Below, in pieces: positions 11,393 through 24,381 of a DNA stretch of 64,000 bases; the stretch's first letter is position 1; each line of letters opens with the position of its first letter. The position numbers were made by a program, and so were the translations under genes. The notes under the pieces are model-generated. The model worked only from the letters and a program-made list of their open reading frames with translations. It ran no database searches and was not told where the DNA came from. The DNA lies in contig CM031554.1 of NCBI GenBank assembly GCA_018466975.1, positions 1,674,001 to 1,738,000 on the forward strand, written 5' to 3'. Source of the DNA: Sparassis latifolia. Its lineage: Eukaryota; Basidiomycota; Agaricomycetes; Polyporales; Sparassidaceae.

Positions 11393-14334
11393 TCAAATGT
11401 CCATTTCCGGTGCGGATGTCTTCAAAGGCCTCTTCGCGTACTTCAGTAGCGTAACTATCGCCGTAGGTTTCATGCCTTCCATACGTTTCGCGGCGCCCTA
11501 CAAATGCATGAGTGCACGCAACCATATGCACTAGGAGCGACTCACAATGCTGGTGGGACGAACGATGGACAGACGCTCCTTCACCTCAGAACTCAAACCA
11601 TCAACAGCACAGTAGTCTAGCTGTGGATCAAGGACAAGTGCTTCGTCTTCGTGGAAGGCGACTAGATCTGCCTGTTGTCGACGAAGATGGAATCTGTAAA
11701 TACCTGCAGCTACATGAGTTAAAATAGCGTGCTATGCAGGACAGGACTCACTGTCTGTTTGGACACGCGCTAGAAGCTGAGGGTCGAATTTCGCCATCCC
11801 GGGTATCGTACTCATTATACGGTCTACAGTAACCCCTCGATGACAGAGTAAGGTATAAGCACTGAATACAATGATGAATTGACACTCAGATGTGACGGAC
11901 GGAGTATATACTAACCTTCTCGGCAGTCCATCATTGTTGACATCGAAGCCAAGTTCGCGCCAGCCCTTGATAACGGGAAGAATGAGTATGAAACGATTAA
12001 AATTTAATTACAATATAACACTCACATGGGGAGTAAGGACATGACCTTTCAAGTGTTCCGTAAGTCGTTCAATCTCAGCCCGGGTGGACAGAAAACGCGA
12101 CCAGCGCTCATCTGATACCACGCCGGCTTTGCGACCTGTGCGAGAAGGGATGTCAAGACAATATGAATCGATCCTCAAAGGTCGCCCTACCAAGCTCAGT
12201 TAGACGCAAATCAGCGTTGTCGCTCCGGATAGACATACGATACTCTGACCTTGACGTGAACATGCGGTCTGCAACAACATGAGGAACGGGATCAGCAAGA
12301 GGCGTATAGCGGGGCGAGCCACTTACACGGCTCCTGCGCCCCCTTGACAATGAGATCATCAATCATTACGCCAGTGAAGCCATCCACACGCGAGATTATG
12401 AGCGCCGGACGGCTGAGAGCAGCAAGGCCAGCGTTGATACCTGCAACTACGCCTTGAGCGGCAGCTTCTTCATACCCTGTGGTGCCTGCAGTTGCAGATG
12501 AGCAATTAGCTAGGAACGTCCATCATTTTAGCGCTTACCGTTGATTTGACCAGCAAGAAAGAGACCCTGGAGTTGTGATCCAGTGAGTAATTCTATCAGA
12601 CGACACGCGTTCTCTATACCTTAATGCGCTTCGTTTCCAACGTTGCTAAACACAGGAAAGATATGGATTCAGAAGTTTATAGAACGGCATTGGACTTCAT
12701 TGACTCACGTTTCAACTCTCTTGGGTCAACGTAATCGTACTCGACTCCATATGCAGGTCTTACAACCTCTACATTCTCGAGACCCGGTATCGTGCGATAC
12801 ATATTCTCCTGCACCTCTTCAGGCATGCTGCACGAGAGCCCATTGGGATAGATGAGATCTGAGTAGACACGATCAGGTCATAACATGTAAGATGAGTCTT
12901 GCGGAAGCAAGCGGGGGCTATCAAGCACCGCAATAGAACTGAGAACGCTTGACAGACCGCTGCGCCATGCAACTGAAAAGGAAAGACAAACCGGAGTCGT
13001 ATCCTTCCGGTTCAAGCCATACTATGTGAGACGCCTTGTCTGGGAAGCGTCTTACTTTCGCCTCGAGGGATGGACAATATCGGGGGCCTTAACGTGAATT
13101 AATATGGGAGGCTGACATCTGAAACAAGACAGTACAACCTTTTTTAGTTTCCTGGATATGAACACTGAGGTGTATATTGTCTCGAATGATCTGATGAGTC
13201 TCTGGGGTTGTATTGGTCTTGTAACACGAGATTTGGCGGTTCTGACATATAGAATGAGCTCCGACATCTTGGCCAAGGAGGTGAGAACGTACGGCATTAT
13301 CGACACTGCTGTGCATGAAACAGAATGGACTGGGAAAAGCATCGCCCTTTTGCTCTTCCAGTCCATTGAAGTTAATGCTATCCAATTTCAGCCTTGCTGG
13401 TGTGCCGGTTTGCAAGCGCCCAAGCTGAAACCCAGCAGAGCGGAGACAACCCGACAACCCAACCGAAGGAGCTTCGTTCATTCGACCGGCAGGAAAGGTT
13501 TTCAGGCCTAACACCCCAATGAGCGGAGAAAGGAAAGCTCCAAGAAATCATCATACCGATATGTATCTCTCCAGAGAGAAAGGTTCCAGTGCAGATTACC
13601 ACCTGTGAGCAGTTGATAACCTCACCAGAATCTATCATGATACTTTCAGCTGTAAGTCCAGGGTATGATCGTACGCATGTACCTAATCTTACGCCCTCAA
13701 CTGTTCCCCAATTACTCGCATCTGAACCAGCAAAGTGGTTGAGCACGAGATCGAATACACTGGCTGCACGAATACGGAGATTGTGCTGGCTGTGGAGAGC
13801 TTCTTGCATATGCTCCTTGTACAGCTTTCTGTCCACCTGCGCTCGCGGACCCTGGGCATTCTGCTGTTGCAAATTCGGGAATCATTTACGAAAGAGTTAT
13901 GACCTACCCATGCAGCCGCGCCCTTTGAACGGTTCAACATATGAAACTGAATACCTGCTTTATCTGGGCTGATAATCAGACTCCAATTAATGCATAGGAA
14001 CGAAGGTTAATACCTGTTACTTTGCCACAGACACCATCCAGAGCATCGACCTCACGGACCAATGTGCCCTTTCCCACCCCTCCCATGGACGGATTACACG
14101 AGAGTTCACCGATCGTGTCCAGTCTCTGTGTCAGCAGCAACGTCCGTGCGCCTGTACGTGCCGCCCCTGCAGCAGCTTCGCATCCCGCATGCCCACCACC
14201 GATAACGCATACTAATCGTCTATCAGCAGTCTTCGTTTAGAGAATAGTCGATACGCACCATCATAGAAGTTCTTCCTGGACGCTAATGAAGTATAGGTGC
14301 GACGCAGAGACAAGTTGCATATACGGTGACGCAT
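11393..14334 (-). CDS. MTO1: Mitochondrial tRNA uridine-34 modification enzyme MTO1 (MnmG/GidA family)
   Basis: MTO1 works with the GTPase MSS1 to add the carboxymethylaminomethyl-type group to wobble U34 of mitochondrial tRNAs, using FAD. The first exon (14334-14259) encodes a short Arg/Ser/Thr-rich leader with no acidic residues before the fold, fitting mitochondrial import. The next exon gives the FAD-binding signature [19 protein letters not shown], then [21 protein letters not shown]. Further exons show [48 protein letters not shown] and the family motif [19 protein letters not shown]. The C-terminal exon carries [21 protein letters not shown]. About ten small introns interrupt the gene. 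The family assignment is very secure; only some inner exon borders were not fixed. Confidence 0.95.
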
Positions 14335-14556
14335 CCAATAGAGATCTAAGTAGGAGGATAGACTCGGAATGTAGTAGGCAAGTCCCAACTTGCATGTGAA
14401 ATGGTCATGTGATCAGGTGGTTGTTTGGCAAAAGCTTCTGATCCTAACATGTTTGGCAACGACCTCTGATCCAAACATACACATCGAACCGAAAACTTTG
14501 TTTCTTTATTCGCCCTCTTTCATAAGACACACTGCTTCATTGACGCTATCATCGCA

Positions 14557-14958
14557 ATGGGTGCCTACTATGATGAGATAGAGATAGAAGACATGGCATG
14601 GGATGAAGAAAAGCGGGTCTATCACTATCCTTGTCCCTGTGGAGACCGCTTCGAAATCTCCCGGAAGCAGCTTGCAAACTACGAGGACATTGCCATATGC
14701 CCAAGTTGCAGCCTCATCATCAGAGTGGTGTACGATCCAGTAAGCTATCATTCTTATTGTGCTACAATGAGCTCGAGCGATCTGAGTTCTCCGGTCTAGC
14801 TCGACTTTGAGGATGAGCCCTCGGATGACGATGAGGATGCGCTTGCGAGCGAGCAATCGGACGACAGCGAAGAACAGAGCGACAACAACTCTGAAGACGC
14901 GATGGAGCGTCTGACCATCTCTGATGAACAGCCGCGCCCTGTTCTTGTCGGGGCTTAG
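14557..14958 (+). CDS. DPH3: Diphthamide biosynthesis protein 3 / CSL zinc finger (113 aa)
   Basis: DPH3 (KTI11) is the small iron or zinc protein that donates electrons to the Dph1-Dph2 radical enzyme in diphthamide synthesis on elongation factor 2, and also to Elongator in tRNA modification. Exons 14557-14739 and 14800-14958 close in frame. The N-terminal half is the complete CSL domain: [15 protein letters not shown], then [17 protein letters not shown] and [15 protein letters not shown], with the four cysteines as CxC and CxxC pairs and the CSL triplet seen as CPSCSL. The C-terminal half is an acidic low-complexity tail, common in fungal copies. It lies head to head with MTO1, so the roughly 220-base gap must serve as promoter for both. 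Confidence 0.95.
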
Positions 14959-15478
14959 TCGTACCGATTGGTGGGCTGCGTGCGTAAAGTTTTTATGATA
15001 TATTCTGATAAATCCTTGCAAAGGATAAATTTTTTCCCATTCTATTGGGTACCATGCCATCGCATTTCCCACTGTATCGATAGTATGATGTATTCTCTCT
15101 GTTGATTTATTCGGATCTTGACATCTTGCTTCGAGGGTCACAACAGAACCCTTTTATCCATAACGTGGATTGACCTCCCTTTTTCAACACATTCGGCACA
15201 TACTCAGGCGTTCCAGACTCGTACCTTTCACTGACATACCGACTGCCAATGCCATACTCCAGGTTTTCCTTCGACGGCGTTCGAATTTGTCGGCGATGAT
15301 TGTCTGTTTTGACCTGCGTCTTGAACCGCGTAACGGTGTGTACAACGTATCCCACCTTCTATTAAGGAGATTCTCCTGCGGTATTAACGTAGTCTGAGCT
15401 TTCATTTACGCATAATAGGAAATTATGAAAGATACTCTAAGGAGGGTGCAGATATCTCGGCCAACGAGCGCGCCGCGG
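14959..15478. other. Intergenic region with overlapping minus-strand ORFs
   Basis: Convergent 3' ends of DPH3 and the acyltransferase gene meet here. Two overlapping minus-strand frames (15355-15107, 82 codons, and 15405-15184, 73 codons) are longer than expected for a short spacer and Arg/Lys-rich, but no family is recognised and only one could be real. A small unknown gene is possible. Confidence 0.3.
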
Positions 15479-17594
15479 TCAGTCGTCTTCAGTATAATCG
15501 ACCTTCTCGTCGAACCTCAAGCTCTCGTTCCAACTCTTCTTTCTCCGCGCGCCGATGGAGTAGTGTAACTTGCTCATCCAGGATCCCCTCGTCCGAACCA
15601 TCTCCTTCACCACACTATCAGCGAAGTGCCGCGCCGGATCGGCTGGCAGTCCTAGCGAGTTCTCGGCATAATCCATGACGCGATGATGAAGAGACTCGCG
15701 GACGAGCGTCATCCTGTGGAGCTCCGCAGGACCGATCCACAGGAGGCACGCGAAGGCGATGAAAATGCGTGCAGATGCCATCGAGTCTTCCAGCCACCTG
15801 AGGGTCACCCACATCACCAGCGGAACAAACATCGCTGCTGCGGGGGAATAGAAACAAGTGCAGGCCATTGCGATAGGGAGAACGGACGATAATGAGAAGA
15901 ACCCGAGCAGCTGCTTCGTGTGGGCGATCCTAACCTCCGTCTCGGACATCGGGCCTGTGGTTTTGTACCACCGCGCACCCAGCCCCGTGGATATGAAGAC
16001 CGGTGCCCAGAGAACGACGCCGGGAAGACACAATGTAAGCAGGAGGACCGTCCAGATGAGGCTAAGTGTCATCTTGCACAGGATGGCACGCAGTGACAGA
16101 GGTATGTGGATACATTCGTCTTTGATGTGCCACCGCGATAGTTGGTCCTGATACTCCTACGAACAAGTGCATGGGTGTAAGGCTACAGGCGAGGACGAGG
16201 AATATTAATTCTTACTTCGAGCGCGTCTTCCAACCGCATGATTCTGCTGCTGTTTGTATTAACAGGTATCTTGACATTTTTATGGCTTCCGGCGTCCTTG
16301 AAGGCCTCCAGGAAAGTCTTCACCATGCGGACGTGGTCACCCAAAGAGATCGTAGTGCCGAGAGGTGCATAGATTTGTGCCGCTGTCTTCGCACTGCGCA
16401 GCGTCTTCCATGACGGCGCGTGCAGAGTCCCCGCGCTGATACGTTCGTGGATTATCCCGGTGAGTTTGCAAATACACTCGAAGTCTACTGGTTCTAACAA
16501 TTCCGGGTTGTACTGTACGACGATGAGAAACTTTCCAGATGTCACGTGTCGCGAGCACATACGCACTTTCGGTCTGAATTTGATCGGAGGTTGGAAGGAC
16601 ACTAGGACGTCTGATCGGAAGTGCTGTCTTCGCCTGCCCAACATTAGTTGGTCACGAAATAGGGATGAAAAGAGTGTCGCCTTACATGTAAGTTATCGAA
16701 CAAGGTAGAATGGAAACCTCAAAATCTGGCTTGTCTCTATTTCGCGACAAGACTTGCGAAACGATGCGAGAGACTGAGCGTAATAGGATGAGGGCTGGCC
16801 AAACAGGTGGAAGCAGCGAACGAGACACACCTCCGGACTTCAGAGGTGCCAATGCCGGACTGTACCTACTGACGCCCTCCGGAAAGAATCCAATGATTTC
16901 TCCATCTTCTAATGCCTGGCAAAGAGCTGATATTCAACATTTGGTCGGACTTAGATGTCAGGAAGCATACCTCAATAAGCTTGATCATTGTGTCTGTATT
17001 GTCAACCGGTGCGCCTGGGAAATCGACTCGTCGCTTGACCGGAACGGCGCCGGTCGCCTCTATGAGCCAACCTACAAAGGATTTCTTTCCAAAGTGAGTT
17101 GACTTCGCGGTCATCCTTAGCAAACTCCGTCGCTGAATGAGCCGAGCCTGTTACTTCTTCAGCCAGCGGACGTGTGAGCAAAGTGGCTTACCTCAAGAGG
17201 CACAGAGGTCAGAAGTACGCTAGTGTAAGGAAAGTTAGTATGCTACGTACATTCTGATTAATCCCATTGCAACTCACGAAGCGTCGGTGATCGAGTTGTC
17301 ATGGTTGGCACACAAGATACTGGAGAGCGCGTCTGAGAGAAAGCCACGACTGTTTCAAATCGACGGTATATACCAAGACTCGCTATCTCCTGGAATCAGG
17401 TGCGTATTCTCGACGACTATGTTTCCGTAGAAAATCTTGAGAACCAGCTTCAGAAACAGTCTTTGCAGGCGAAATTCGATCAACATGAGTTGCGCTTGTT
17501 TATGTGGGAAACATACCTGATACAGAAGTACGACCAAGGGGTGGTGGTGGTTGCGGTCATGCTGAACTGCAGGTCGCGACGCCTGGAGTGCCAT
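15479..17594 (-). CDS. Glycerol-3-phosphate/dihydroxyacetone-phosphate acyltransferase-like protein (PlsC fold)
   Basis: Enzymes of this SCT1/GPT2-like class acylate glycerol-3-phosphate as the first step of phospholipid and triacylglycerol synthesis at the ER. The acyltransferase motifs appear in order over several exons: CANHDNSITDAS (block I), LLRMTAKSTHFGKKSFVGWL, GAVPVKRRVDFPGAPVDNT (block II), then IGFFPEGVSRYSP (block III). Later exons carry FRSDVLVSFQPPIKF and the helical MVKTFLEAF region. The last exon encodes membrane segments (MTLSLIWTVLLLTLCLPGVVL; then LLGFFSLSSVLPIAMACTCF) and a tail ending KVDYTEDD. Start at 17594 (MALQASRP) was chosen because the first exon then splices in frame to LFLKLVLKIFYGNIVVENT. 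Substrate choice between G3P and DHAP cannot be read from sequence. Confidence 0.88.
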
Positions 17595-18977
17595 CGTCCG
17601 TGAGCTTTTATTTGAGTCTGGGTCTATTCGAATTCAATTCACCTCTTGTCGGAGTCAGAACGAGCCTGAGAAGCAGCGCAACATGTTGTGCAATTTCCGA
17701 CGTATGGTGCCTCGCGTACGGATAAGATGTGCTGAAACTGGATGGTAGATGATGCGGTCCTAACGATACAAGTGCGGCGACGGGAGACGGAATTCTCGCT
17801 ATTGTATGTTCCTTCATTATTTATAGATTAAAGGCCATTGATCGTATGACGACTCGTCAGGCCCGGTGAAAATCGTCCTAAATGGGAGCAATTTGTGTCG
17901 AACGCCTGCAAAGGCAACGTACCTGTGTCATGTAACGAGAGCAAGCGAGGTCAACTGTCCGATGCGTGTGACCACAACATTCATTTCTGCCAATTCACAC
18001 CAAGGTTCGTGCAGCGACTAAGAACTTCCAATGGCCTTAAATCATCTCAAACGTCCCCGGAATGGATCTCAAAATTTTATACCACTCAGAGTCTCATCGC
18101 ACCATCCAAGCGAGCGTGGGTAACGTACTTCGGGCGTACGGGTGCTGGCGCTCTTGCTTGTTTCCCACTCTCTCCTTCTCCGCTCTCACTTTCGTCTCGT
18201 CCTTTTGACTGCCTCCTTCCCGGAATCCCACTCCATCCATCCTTGCATCGACTGGGAGGTGAGCACGCTACGCGATTCCACATGATGTGCCAGTGTTCGC
18301 AATGTTGTCCAGCTCCAGTGTCGTCTTCAGACCCTTGCGGCGATACCGTGACCCTATCGACGTCAAGTGTGAACAACAGGTATGCTGTCATCCTTTTACT
18401 ATGTTCCTACTTCGTAACACCTGCTTAGTTGTGACTTGTTTACTTGCGGGAACAAATTTAAAATCGTGGCTAGGCGTGCTGCAGTTCAAGCAGTGCTTGA
18501 ACCCGAGCACGCTCATCCACGTATGCCGGTAATCACGACTTGGTGAGTATTCCTACCCGTTCCTACGCTATACGGACCTACTTAAGTCCCGTCAGGGGAA
18601 GTTCAGGGCGGCAGTCACAGGGTGCCTCCTTATGCACAGTGCAGCATGCTGATATGAATAAATGTGTACCTATGTATGTAAATAATTTGTAGGGCACAAA
18701 TATATTTTTCAACATAATCTCACAGGTATCCTTGTGGGTGTCAGCTGCAGTTCAGTGTGAGCATCTGAAATGCAAGCATTTGATGCAATTGGAGAGCACC
18801 TCATGCGGCGTTATTCGAAAGCGATTGGTGCCCTTCCAGCAAAGACGATATCGATAGGCCCCTACAAAAAGCTCCGTTGCGGACTGCGAAATCAAACGCT
18901 CCCGAAATTCAGGTGGGTGGCGGCCCCACCGTGCACCTTGGTGCTACCAAGTCGCGCCGCCTGGGCCGCTCTGTCTC

Positions 18978-19050
18978 GTACCCAGACGGTCATCTCATCG
19001 CACCCCACCACCGCAGATAACACGTACCTTACGGTTAGCGCCCATTAGCC
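18978..19050 (+). repeat. Hairpin repeat, copy 1
   Basis: Begins with GTACCCAGACGGTCATCT and runs through CCACCACCGCAGATAACACGT to a TTACGGTTAGCGCCCATTAG end. Compared with copy 2 it lacks about 35 bases, including the CTGGG of the right arm, so its hairpin is incomplete. Confidence 0.75.
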
Positions 19051-19436
19051 ACCCAGCTTCTTCAATTCTGTACCTGGCTTTGCCGTCTCACTCATTGAGC
19101 TCAACTTTTGCTTTCTATGCCCAATGCTCACAGTTTGCATGTATTTTTTGAGTTTCTATGAATTCAGTAAGCTTCTAAAAACCTCTGAAACTATTGTGAG
19201 ATGGCTCTGAGTTTACTCTGACACAAAGGGGTGTCGGAAATGCTCATAGTCAGCTGCCTTGGCTGCTCAAATGGCGGGTAGTGAAATGTTTCTATGTGGA
19301 TATACAACATTAAAACACAGTGATGATTTTTTTGTGTGTTTGTGGCCTGCATGATGAAGGAAGACATTCACAACAGTTGCCTAATTCGGCACAGACCTAG
19401 CCCATGGTCCATCATTTAGCCCGCGCCTTAGCGGGC

Positions 19437-19534
19437 GCTAACCGTAAAGTAGGAGGCCTCTATCAAATGCCCCAGACGTGTTATCTGCGCCGCTGCGGTG
19501 GTAGGGTGCGATGAGATAACCGTCTGGGTACGAG
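19437..19534 (-). repeat. Hairpin repeat, copy 2 (inverted, most complete)
   Basis: Reverse complement of copy 1 with the full hairpin. Read on the minus strand, CCCAGACG-GTTATCT is mirrored by AGATAAC-A-CGTCTGGG around a loop containing ACCCTACCACCGC; this is followed by TTTGATAGAGGCC and TTTACGGTTAGCGCCC. Confidence 0.8.
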
Positions 19535-19820
19535 ACCAGGCCGCTCGCATCCACAATGTCCCTGATCCCGGCGAGATGCGAAGGCTACCCCGCCTATCAG
19601 GAGCTTTTTTTTGCGCCCAAAAGCCGCCTATGCTCGATTTTTTGACCAGGGGCCTAACGATATGATCCTCGCTGTCACTCACGGAGTCGTGCCATTTTCA
19701 AACGTGGGCAACTGTCACAGAACGAGAACAAATATCATTCAGAATTTGATCAGATTTGGTGGGAATTGACTACATTCGCATCGATTTTTGACCGGGTGCA
19801 TTAGGAAGACAATGGAGGTT

Positions 19821-19900
19821 TCGCACCTACCACCGCTGATAACACGTCTGGGGGCAGTTTTGAAGCCTGCAGTAATTAGCCGCTTGAGAAGGTTCGCTTA
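19821..19900 (+). repeat. Hairpin repeat, copy 3 (left arm lost)
   Basis: Contains ACCTACCACCGCTGATAACACGTCTGGG split as loop plus right arm; the left CCCAGACG arm is absent. A GATTTTTGACC motif 5' of it is shared with the flank of copy 2. Confidence 0.6.
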
Positions 19901-20506
19901 TGGGCTTCTTTATGTAATTACTGATGTCTGCCATTTCGTCCCAAGGCGCGACCTTTGCTTTCTCTACCCCACGAGAACCATCGTTACATTTTTTTTGGTT
20001 TGTCATAGAAGCATTGGCTACTCTCGAAGCTCTTGAGAAGGCTCCTATCTCGCTCTGACTTGAATACCCACACTCATTCAGCTGCTTGCTCGGAGTGAAA
20101 GTGCCGATCTATTGCACTGCCGAAGCGTTCGAACTGCCCTGTCGCAACGTGTACTTTTCGTGTCGACCCGCGTGGACAGTAGCGCAATCTTCGATGAAGG
20201 TGGACATTAGAGCGTTACAGGAATTTCTCTGGAAGAGATGTAGCCATTCTGAATATGCCAGAATTCCCCGGAGAAACAAGGAACGAGCACTTCTCGTGAG
20301 CATCTTCAGTTACTGCGCAGTTCGGTCTTTTTTCGTCTGACCATTAATTATCAAGTTATAGTATATGGAAACAGAGACTGACATGCTCCGAGTCTGATCA
20401 TCGCGGCGGATGCCGACTTGTACCTCTCGGCCCCCACTTCATTCAAGTTCGCTTTCTTGCGAGTACTTCTTTTGACTTCGGCCGCAAATTTTCGACGTCA
20501 AAGCGA

Positions 20507-20576
20507 CCCAGACGGTTATTATATGTACCCTACCACCGCAATCGGATAACAAGTCTGGGTAGTTTGATAGAGGCCG
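20507..20576 (+). repeat. Hairpin repeat, copy 4
   Basis: Shows CCCAGACGGTTATTAT, then TACCCTACCACCGCA, then GGATAACAAGTCTGGG and TTTGATAGAGGCC. Both arms are present with a few changes, so the hairpin could still form. Confidence 0.75.
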
Positions 20577-21727
20577 GACTGAATCATTTAAACGGTTTAC
20601 TGACTCGGAGAACTTAGCGTCGACATTGGTTATTCGTTTTTAGAGATGCCATTAGAATGCACGTTATTCGGAGCCTCCTTGCCAATGAGTCTGTTCAGAA
20701 GCCTCCCGCGGGAAAATAACCTCCCCTTCCCCCGAAACTGCTGAAGAGAAAAATGTGAAGACGAAAATACCATCAAAGTTAATAGGCGCCATCGCTGGCG
20801 TCAACCACTGACATCGAGCACTGCGCGTCTTTGACAATATTGCTCGGCGTGTCGCACAGGGCGGACCGCGTCGGCGTCATCATTGATAACGAGCAACGGC
20901 CGGCCGAATTTGGTGTGTGTCATCTCTTTGGCTCTGTGCGGTCAAGATGCCCACTTGACACGAAGCTTTTTCACTTCACCTTAACAACGACGGAACACCA
21001 CTGCTCGATGCGGTAGGTGATGAGCGGCACCCGATGGACGATTCATCGGACACAGCGACCCACGGTAGCGCCCGGCCTATGCGTACGCCTTTGGTACGCC
21101 TCACTGAGATCCACAGCGGACCCAGGAGACCGCTATTAAGCGTTGACAGGTGAGCATTTTCATTTGTTTTCAGAGCCATCACGAAATTACCCAAAGCAGG
21201 GGGGGTTTCTGAGTAGACTAATCCCCTCACTGCCGCAATGAAAGGCAGGTCTCGTTATTCTTTGGTGCGCCGAGCTTTCAGAACTGAAACTGCTTTGATA
21301 CAGGCAACTTACAGTACAGTTAACCAATTTATTAAAGTCGTCTTCAGTGCGTGGGTGAGTTTGGAGATCACGGTAACGTCCGAAATCTTCGACATCGAGT
21401 TGGTATTACGACAGGAAGGTGCTTCCATTCCATCGCCATCGTGTCACGGACTTATGTGATATGTTTGAGGATGTGCCTTGAACGTCTTGATTACCCTGGG
21501 CAGGTTCTATACATTTCCCTTCCCCCCACTTGTATTCCCACCGCCTTTGTTCGGTGGGAAGAACCAAGGCAGCTGATTTTTGCTCACAACCTGTTGCTCA
21601 AGGGCACCTGTAAGGTACAAACGTTGAAGATTTCCACAGGACGCAAAGATGCGCCCACACAGATGGATCCTAGTACCTATAAGAACGATTGTGGCGTGAC
21701 TGTGCTACACTCCGTTTAACCGGCACC

Positions 21728-23961
21728 ATGGGCTCCGCTTCCGTTGGCGTTGATGAGGTCTCCCGCCGTTCGACTGCGAAAGATGTTCAATCTACTTCAT
21801 GCGAAACAACGTCTTACCACGATGGGAAATCGCCGTTGGACACAGATGTCTACATCGTGGATTGGGATGGCCCAGATGATCCCGAAAACCCGAAGAAGTG
21901 AGTTGCAGCATTACTTGCTTTTTCTGTATGTTTAGGTATACCGTCCGATGGCTAGCTGGACTTACAGGCGAAAGTGGACACTTACTGTGATCGTCTCTGC
22001 ATTTGCCTTCATAACTCCTGTGACATCTTCCATAATTGCTCCCGCCAGTGCTCAACTGGCCGAGGAATTCGGTTTGCGAAACACAACGGTGATAGCTATG
22101 GTGACGACTATCTTTGTGCTCGCTTATGGTGAATCATTCGTCTCCGTTTGCTGTCTCCTAAACCGAACTAACAAATTGACGTCATGTAGCGTTCGGGCCA
22201 CTGCTTCTCGGGCCTTTAAGTGAGCTATATGGCCGGACAAGAGTACTTCAGCTGGCGAATCTCTGGTTCTTGGGTATGGCGCTACTCTATGCGCAATTAA
22301 GCCTTGTTGTTAACGCGGGCCGTAGCATGGAATATAGGGTGTGGATTTGCTCAGAACACAGGTCAGATTCTGGCATTCAGATTTCTTGCTGGCCTCGGCG
22401 GCAGCGCCCCGTTATCAGTACGTCCTATTCACATCCTTTGCACCGTCATCGGTACATGCACTGGCTTAAATCATTTTCTACGTATTTTGTAGGTTGGTGC
22501 AGGTGCTCTTGCGGACTGCTGGTCCCCCGAAGAAAGAGGCAGAGCCATCGCCCTGTATTCGGCCGCCCCTGTGCTCGGTCCAGTCCTGGGTCCGGTTGTC
22601 GGGGCTTGGATCGCACAGAAATCACACTGGCGATGGGTGGTAAGTCGATGGAACTCATCTCGGCTTACTCGTGTTCATGATGTGGTGGAGTTCTACTGCA
22701 CGAGTTTAGCAGATGGGGTGGTCCAGGTCCTTGGCATTATTCTTTTGAGGGAGTGTGAGCATGAAATTCGCGGACATTGTGCATCGCTGATCAGTGTGCT
22801 ATGTAGCCTTTGCTCCCGTCCTGCTAGAACAGAAAGCTGACCGGTTACGGAACAATCCGACTGAGAAAATCCGCGAGGGACAGAAGATCTGTACTCCATA
22901 CGATGGCGTTGACCGACAGTCCGTGCTTTCAATCCTACTGTACGCCCTATAGCCTGATTATTTTTTAAAACTTCTTAGATTTAAAGCGGCCGTAGTCAAA
23001 GCCCTGAAGCGACCCTTTATGCTCTTCCTCTGCGAGCCGATCGTGCAATTGCTCGGTGCGTACTTCTGCTTTGTGTATGGCGTGCTATACGGTATGTCAA
23101 TAATTGCTATATCATCAAGAATTTCCTTTGACACCCCTTACAGTGTTTCTGACAACAATACCTACCATGTTCCAACGGGTATACAGGGAAACTATTGGGA
23201 TTTCTGGACTCAACTACTTCGCTCTGGGTGTTGGTCTAGTAGGCGCCGCACAGGTCAACGCGCTGCTCTTGGATAAGATATACAAGGACCTAACAAAGAA
23301 GAACGGCGGCGAAGGAAAGCCAGAGTACCGACTACGTGAGCTACCTCACATCATTCATCGCGGTTGAAATCGACGAATGTGCGCACTGATGCGCCAGCAA
23401 TAGCTTCCATGGTGCCGGGGACTATACTTACCCCCATTGGCCTCTTCTTGTCGGGCTGGACAGCAAGATCAAACATTCACTGGATAGTCCCTGATATCGT
23501 GAGCTCGTTGCACTCGTGCACGGTTCTCGCATTTCAATCTCATATTTTACATCAGGGAATCTTCATGGTAGGAGCAGGTACGATCCTCAACTTCATCTGC
23601 GTACAAACGTACATCGTCGATGCCTTCTCGCTTCACGCTGCGTCAGGTATTACTCAATCAGTTCCGGGCTTGTAGCGCTAGAATTTAAATTCTGTGCTTA
23701 GCGTTGGCGGCGGTTACATTCTTACGCAGTCTCGCGGGGTTCGGCTTCCCGCTGTTCACCCCCTCCATGTATACTGCCCTAGGATTCGGCAAGGGTAACA
23801 CCATCCTTGCCGTTGCAGGTATCGTCATCGGCTGTCCTGCGTACGTTGCTCTCGTATCCGGCTGCTCACCGTCGCTCAACCTACCCTTTCTTAGGCCATT
23901 CGTTTTGTATTTCTATGGCGAACGCATACGAAAAGCTAGCAGGTTCGCAACAAAGGCGTGA
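21728..23961 (+). CDS. MFS multidrug-type transporter (DHA1/TPO1-like)
   Basis: This is a 12-TM proton antiporter of the fungal drug/polyamine class in the plasma membrane. The conserved lead-in DTDVYIVDWDGPDDPENPKNW precedes TM1, matching the D-P-x-N-P-x-N-W motif of the family. Following exons give TM1 (RRKWTLTVIVSAFAFITPV), the TM2-3 loop motif LGPLSELYGRTRV, RFLAGLGGSAPLSVGAGALADCW, and ALYSAAPVLGPVLGPVVGAW (motif C, antiporter). The C-terminal half carries LFLCEPIVQLLGAYFCFVYG, VPGTILTPIGLFLSGWTAR and a final PFVLYFYGERIRKASRF end, which is the family norm. About twelve exons, all with small introns, join without a stop, so the gene looks intact. First exon 21728-21897; last exon ends with TGA at 23959-23961. 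Substrate is unknown. Confidence 0.93.
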
Positions 23962-24381
23962 CCTCAACTGCTTCTGGATTGGCTTCTTGAATCGTTCTAG
24001 TTACTTGGGCGCCTTGTGGATAATACTGTATTTCTCACAACGTTATTCCCATCAATGATAATACAGCTGACATGGAAGGTTTAAAAGCGCCATCCTACAG
24101 TGAAAGTGTTTCCAAGGAACATCCAGGGTCGGCCAGGAGACCAGCTATTTTACAGCTGTTGTGAGTCAACAGGCCGATAAGTTTCAGATCTGTCACAGGG
24201 AACTTCTGATATCCTGCTACATCGAACCTTCAAATTTCTATAATTACAACTTCAGTTATAAGAAATTCCAAGGGGGCCCTGAATGACAGATAACTGCTCG
24301 TACTCTAACTGCCGACGATGGGCGATGAATCACTCGGTAGCAAACATCTTGATCAAGGATAAACTAGGAGGGGGAAATTTA

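Larger units (their letters stand above)
17595..21727. other. 4.1-kb gene-poor region containing a dispersed hairpin repeat
   Basis: No protein family is recognisable on either strand. Frames such as 17895-18428 and 20086-20340 (plus) are open but have no family motif and no convincing splice partners. The middle (18.97-20.58 kb) holds four related copies of a short repeat, listed below. AT-rich blocks (18.65-18.72 kb, 19.1-19.35 kb) alternate with them, consistent with decayed transposon DNA. Confidence 0.5.

Noticed and set aside
17895..18428. 177-codon plus-strand frame
   Set aside because: No family motif, Ser/Pro/Cys composition without pattern, and no splice partners; it may still be real but cannot be supported.
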